Assembly (NCBI GenBank): GCA_051453625.1
Contig: JBOZIK010000001.1
Span: forward strand, 176,280,484-176,344,483
Length of the DNA: 64,000 nt
Origin: Welwitschia mirabilis
Taxonomy: Eukaryota; Gnetophyta; Gnetopsida; Welwitschiales
Reading direction: 5' to 3'
The notes under the pieces were generated by a model. That model made no database searches. It was not told where the DNA came from and saw only the letters and a program-made list of their open reading frames with translations. Every line of letters starts with the position of its first letter. The stretch's first letter is position 1. Below are positions 60,464 through 64,000 of the stretch, piece by piece. The position numbers and the translations under genes were made by a program.

Positions 60464-61691
60464 TGCGATGCTTATTTATGCAAACATTATGTCCTTTATC
60501 AAGTCCTGTAAATCACAAATATATGCACAAACACAACACACTAATATAGATGAGAGTCTACCGAATGTCATAATCTATCAAAGGCACTAGATAAGAAGAA
60601 AAAAAGTTGCTTTTTACAAAGTAAAGATTCAAAATTAAAATCAATAATGCAAGAAAATCAAAAACATAATGCAAATGCAAATGTAATCTAATCTAACTGA
60701 AACATGTATCTGAATGCTAAATCTCTATCATCAAGATTAATCCTACATAACCTAAATTAATCAAGGAAAATGTCACTAATCCTTACCAACCTAAGATATT
60801 AAGTATGTCGAACACAATATGAAAAATATGTAATGATCAATCTAAGAAATATAAAATAAAATGCAAAATCTTAAACTAACAATTCCAACCTTAACAAAGG
60901 TTGTTGTTGATGACCTATATAATAGATGAAGCTTTCGTGAAATCATAAGCAACAAAAACGATAAGGAACATGCACATGAATATAATAAAACTAAAAGAAG
61001 ATCTCCATTAAAAGTTGAATCAACATCTTATTACAAAATAGGAGTACCTCAATGAAAAAAACACAGCCCAACACCAAGGAAGACACCTCTTTGTAACTAA
61101 CGGATAAACCTCCTGTCCTTTGATCTCTTATCATGAGAATTTCTAGTGCTAAAAAAGATAATTAGAGTCAAGGATGAAGGTAATATTTATTAAGAAAAAT
61201 AGACTCAAAAATAGCAAATTTAATAGATGCAACCAAAACCCTAATAGCACATAAAAAATGCGTGACACATTACACAAGTTAGGTAAAGTTTGATGTAAAA
61301 TTAGATTATCATCTTGTGTGTTGTTAAAATAATGGTGAAGACAATGCCACATCAATAGATTTTTATATTTAGCTTTCATATTAGTCTAGTCGGCATCCTA
61401 ATTAGCATGTGAGTGGTGTCGTTCTAGTATTTCATGCAAACGATGAAGGGGATAACAGCTTTCTTAAAGCTATTTATCAAGTTAAATTAGTCTTGAAGCT
61501 CATTAATTCCTCTACAAAACATAAATTATTAAAATTAGTCCAAAATACCTTCAAATGTATTGGTATTTACATATTTCCGTGATTTTCTCCTTAACTCTCA
61601 AGAATCATTGTTTTGTACTTAAGCTTGTCTAAATGTCCTGTTAAACTATTCAAAATACCCCATGAAAAACATACAATTTGGCATTGCAAAA
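60464..61691 (-). repeat. 5' LTR of element D (right copy)
   Basis: About 1.23 kb, starting tgcgatgcttatttatg on the plus strand, adjacent to the primer site. It aligns through to atacaatttggcattgc at the right edge. Confidence 0.8.
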
Positions 61692-62993
61692 AGGTCTTAG
61701 GCTCTTATACATTTGTAATACAGCCATAAAAAATATTACATTAAACATGTACATGAAATAAATGAAAAAGTTCATTCTAATTCCCAAATTTCCTAAGAAT
61801 TGATGAATAAACAAAACATAGAACAACACAAAAGCACTTTGATTTCATGAAAAAGATTAAAGAATTAAAATAAAAAGGCTTAGAAATTAGTGGTACTACT
61901 ATAATATCCAAAGAAATGAGTATTTTATTAGACATATCTTTAATTTTCAAAGATATTTTCTTCTGAAGGCAAAAGAGATCAAAATTTCGCATTTGCAATC
62001 AAATCAAGAATTACCTCCTAAATCCTTTCAAATAAATAAAATGTAAGAACAACAGATATGATATGAAATCAGAGTCTAAAAAGACAAGTGAGTTGAACCA
62101 AAGAAGAAAGATCTAATAAGCCTAATTTGAAAGGCACAGTTCTTTTCTAGGGTCAAAATAGCTTCACCAAAAGAAAGCACAGTGATATGATGAATGCTAG
62201 AAAATAAAACTATAACATCCCCAATTTGATGGAGATTTGAAATAAAAAGAAAGATGAAAAATTAGCAAATCCTCTTAAAGTACTAAATTTGGAATACTTT
62301 CTTTGAATTCCACCACACTAAAAATCATAACTATAGCCTTCAATAATTGTAAACACAAAAAGCTCAATTATCTTAGTATGTCTTAATGTGAAATGAAAAA
62401 GGCAAATCAGGGAGTTCCTTTGATCATGTGAGCCATAGGATCGCAGGCTACAAAGAGACTAATAAGGCTTTTGGCAATGATGTATTAACAAAGATGATGT
62501 TTTTATTTTTGAAGTGATTTAACTTAGCCCTACATTTATTTATTTTTTTTCCTAAGTGGTTTGCATTATTTCTTGTCAATCTAGAGATGCAACTTGGATG
62601 GTCTAATTAACATCTCCAAATTGAATTTGTTAGAAATATACTTTTTGTATAATTAAAAATGGTCATTTCCCTATGGTTATTCCACTTCTAATCAAATCTT
62701 CCATATGGTATTTCATATTCTTTACTCTAATTAAGACCCTTATCTTCTATTCCTTTTTACTATACTTGTTGGCAGAGAATTTGTCATTTTCTTTTGTTAT
62801 ATAAAATAAGGTATTGGAAGATAGTGTAGTAAAGATTTAGTTTTTCAGGTTCTTTAAAAAAAATCTTGATAACCTAGATTGTTATAAAAACTTTTATGTT
62901 ATTTAACACAATGTAGACTCTAATGTTGAAATGTATAATGGTTTCACATCAACTATTCCCAATGGAATCACAATCTACACCATGATACCAAGA
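61692..62993 (-). mobile_element. Interior of element B, right (5') part
   Basis: Lies between element D and the 5' LTR of B. It includes a minus frame of 73 codons (61777-61998) without a known motif. The last 20 bases are the primer-site region. Confidence 0.5.
62974..62990 (-). promoter_or_regulatory. Outer primer-binding site of element B
   Basis: The minus strand reads TGGTATCATGGTGTAG, sharing the first eight bases with the initiator-Met site, three bases from the LTR edge at 62994 (plus strand tgtaataccc). Confidence 0.6.
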
Positions 62994-63925
62994 TGTAATA
63001 CCCAACTTTTTATAACTGAAATCTTCAATTTATGCTTTGATAGTAAAATATAAGTATAGAGTGTTAATTACCATAATGATAACAACATGATAAATAAAAA
63101 AATCAATTTAAAATAGTTTAATAGGCTAATAGGGGAGTTAAACTATTTGCATAACATTCATAGAGAACTTGCAATAATAATAAATCTTTACATGTTACAA
63201 CTGCAAGTGCATAAGGCATAAAATAAGTAGTAAAATTATCTCAAGTCAACAAAAACAAGCATTCCTTTCTCAATGACTAGAATACATTCTAGCATATAGA
63301 CCCGCATAAATAATATGATATGAAAATTGTGAAATCATCATAATCCCTAGTATAGCCAAAGCAATGAAGGGTGAAAGAAAATGACCAAATCAAAGGGATA
63401 TAGCCAAGGCATGAGATACATCCAAGACTAGAACATGCCAATATAGGAAATAAGAATTTGGGATCCATAAGCAATATGTAATGATATGTTAAACTTCAAT
63501 AATTTAAGAATGTGTTATCCAAGTTTCCACAATCTAAGAATGTGCTGCTAGATTAAGTCTAAAAATGCACTTCCAAAATAATCCAAGATTAGTAATACAA
63601 GAATGTATAGTCAACAGAATCCAATTTACACTATCACAAGGATGCCAAAAATACCCATTTGTCTAGAGGTTCATTCGTATGACCAATAGAAACCCTTCAG
63701 GTGAAATAAATCCTCTTAAGCTGCAAAGACATCTTGTCATGCACAACTAGATAGGTCATAAACATATCCCAAATTACCCTATTTGCTCTGACAATTCACT
63801 TCCCTCATCAATGGGAGCCCTTCAAGTGGTCCAACTATTAAGTTATAATTTGTCAAGCTAATGTTAAATTAACATTTTCTGGTATAGCAAAACGTGTTGT
63901 ATTATTTGCAAAAAATATTAATCCT
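62994..63925 (-). repeat. 5' LTR of element B, truncated by a CACTA insertion
   Basis: It aligns with 44524-45420: phrases such as tcaatttaaaatagtttaat, aggggagtta, catgttacaact, catgccaatataggaaataa and acatcttgtcatg match. A CACTA terminus enters at 63926; the rest of the LTR should appear beyond that element. Confidence 0.75.
63034..63045 (-). promoter_or_regulatory. Former primer-binding site trapped inside LTR B (right copy)
   Basis: The minus strand reads TACTATCAAAGC, matching TGGTATCAGAGC except for three bases, at the same place as the better-kept copy at 44563-44574. Confidence 0.5.
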
Positions 63926-64000
63926 CACTACAAGAAATATAGAAAACACCTTAAAAAGGGAATAAAAAATGCCTTTAAGGCTTTTAAGGTGTTTCTTCAC
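63926..64000 (+). mobile_element. Terminus of a CACTA (En/Spm-like) DNA transposon
   Basis: CACTACAAGAAA at 63926-63937 is the classic plant CACTA terminal repeat. It is followed by subterminal motifs in both directions: aacaccttaaaaagg at about 63946, and ccttt(t)aaggtgttt near the window end. Such clustered inverted motifs are transposase-binding sites in known CACTA elements. The three bases before it (cct) would be the target duplication. The other end and any transposase lie outside the window. Confidence 0.7.

Larger units (their letters stand above)
53059..61691 (-). mobile_element. Element D: LTR retrotransposon with tRNA-Asp primer site, nested in element B
   Basis: Direct repeats 53059-54287 and 60464-61691 (about 1.23 kb each) bound a 6.2-kb interior. 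On the minus strand, six bases after the right repeat, stands TGGCATCATTATCAGGAA, which matches the tRNA-Asp site TGGCGCCGTTGCCGGGGA apart from transitions. Beside the left repeat the minus strand reads AAGTGGGGGT, a purine tract. Both signs are typical of the Tat/Athila branch of plant Ty3/gypsy elements. The interior has a decayed acidic ORF but no RT or integrase that I can recognise. No clear target duplication was found. Confidence 0.85.
44524..64000 (-). mobile_element. Element B: older relative of element A, split by later insertions, runs off the window
   Basis: The left LTR (44524-48183) and the start of the right LTR (62994 onward) are direct repeats over about 880 bases. The right copy abuts a minus-strand primer site, and the left copy's inner edge (48115-48260) matches the 3' end of element A, with the same GGATGAAACTTTTTAAGGG phrase. 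The interior at about 48830-49010 matches 3340-3520 of A. B therefore lies on the minus strand, with its 5' LTR at the right end. It is interrupted by solo LTR E, element D and a CACTA terminus. No pol was recognised in its own interior (48184-53058 and 61692-62993). Confidence 0.75.

Noticed and set aside
53054-61696. A target duplication around element D
   Set aside because: The flanking pentamers do not match. The right LTR edge is ambiguous by a few bases, so I cannot claim one.

Overview
This window looks like plant nuclear DNA, and I see no intact protein-coding gene in it. It is extremely AT-rich, by eye roughly 70-75% A+T, and CG dinucleotides are scarce. It is built almost entirely from old, nested LTR retrotransposons, with pieces of a LINE, two tRNA-derived SINEs and the end of a CACTA transposon. 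Primer-binding sites, LTR ends and pol motifs differ from their usual forms mainly by C-to-T and G-to-A changes, the pattern left by deamination of methylated cytosine. A large, very AT-rich genome that keeps old retrotransposons suggests a gymnosperm, perhaps a gnetophyte such as Welwitschia. That name is an inference from composition only.

Layout, left to right. 1-520 is unassigned flank. 521-11514 is element A, a complete minus-strand LTR retrotransposon with 2.4-kb LTRs, an initiator-Met primer site, a purine tract, a near-match target duplication and no recognisable pol. 11515-17690 is decayed DNA with one possible minus-strand LTR ending at 13887. 17690-18730 is a decayed minus-strand copia reverse transcriptase. 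A SINE lies near 21171. 24048-25993 is the 3' LTR of a plus-strand, SIRE-like copia element (H) whose body lies to its left. 26300-38133 is element C, a plus-strand Ty3/gypsy element with LTRs of 4.0-4.4 kb and a broken gag-pol between them.

38134-44523 holds a second SINE (40093) and an L1-type endonuclease remnant (42960-43540). 44524 to the end of the window is element B, a relative of A on the minus strand. Its left LTR is split by a younger solo LTR, E (45594-47497). Its body is split by element D (53059-61691), a minus-strand element with a tRNA-Asp primer site and a decayed acidic gag-like ORF. Its right LTR is entered at 63926 by a CACTA-type terminus that runs off the window.

The elements record a history of insertion: B is older than D, E and the CACTA element, and E keeps far more CG dinucleotides than D. 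The most unusual points are B's LTR, which has a former primer-binding site inside it in both copies; the A/B family, which seems to move without a pol gene; the long tandem arrays inside the LTRs of A and C; and element D as a gag-only type. No host pathway, operon, CRISPR array or RNA gene was found. Short open frames elsewhere are scattered and lack family motifs, and I do not treat them as genes.
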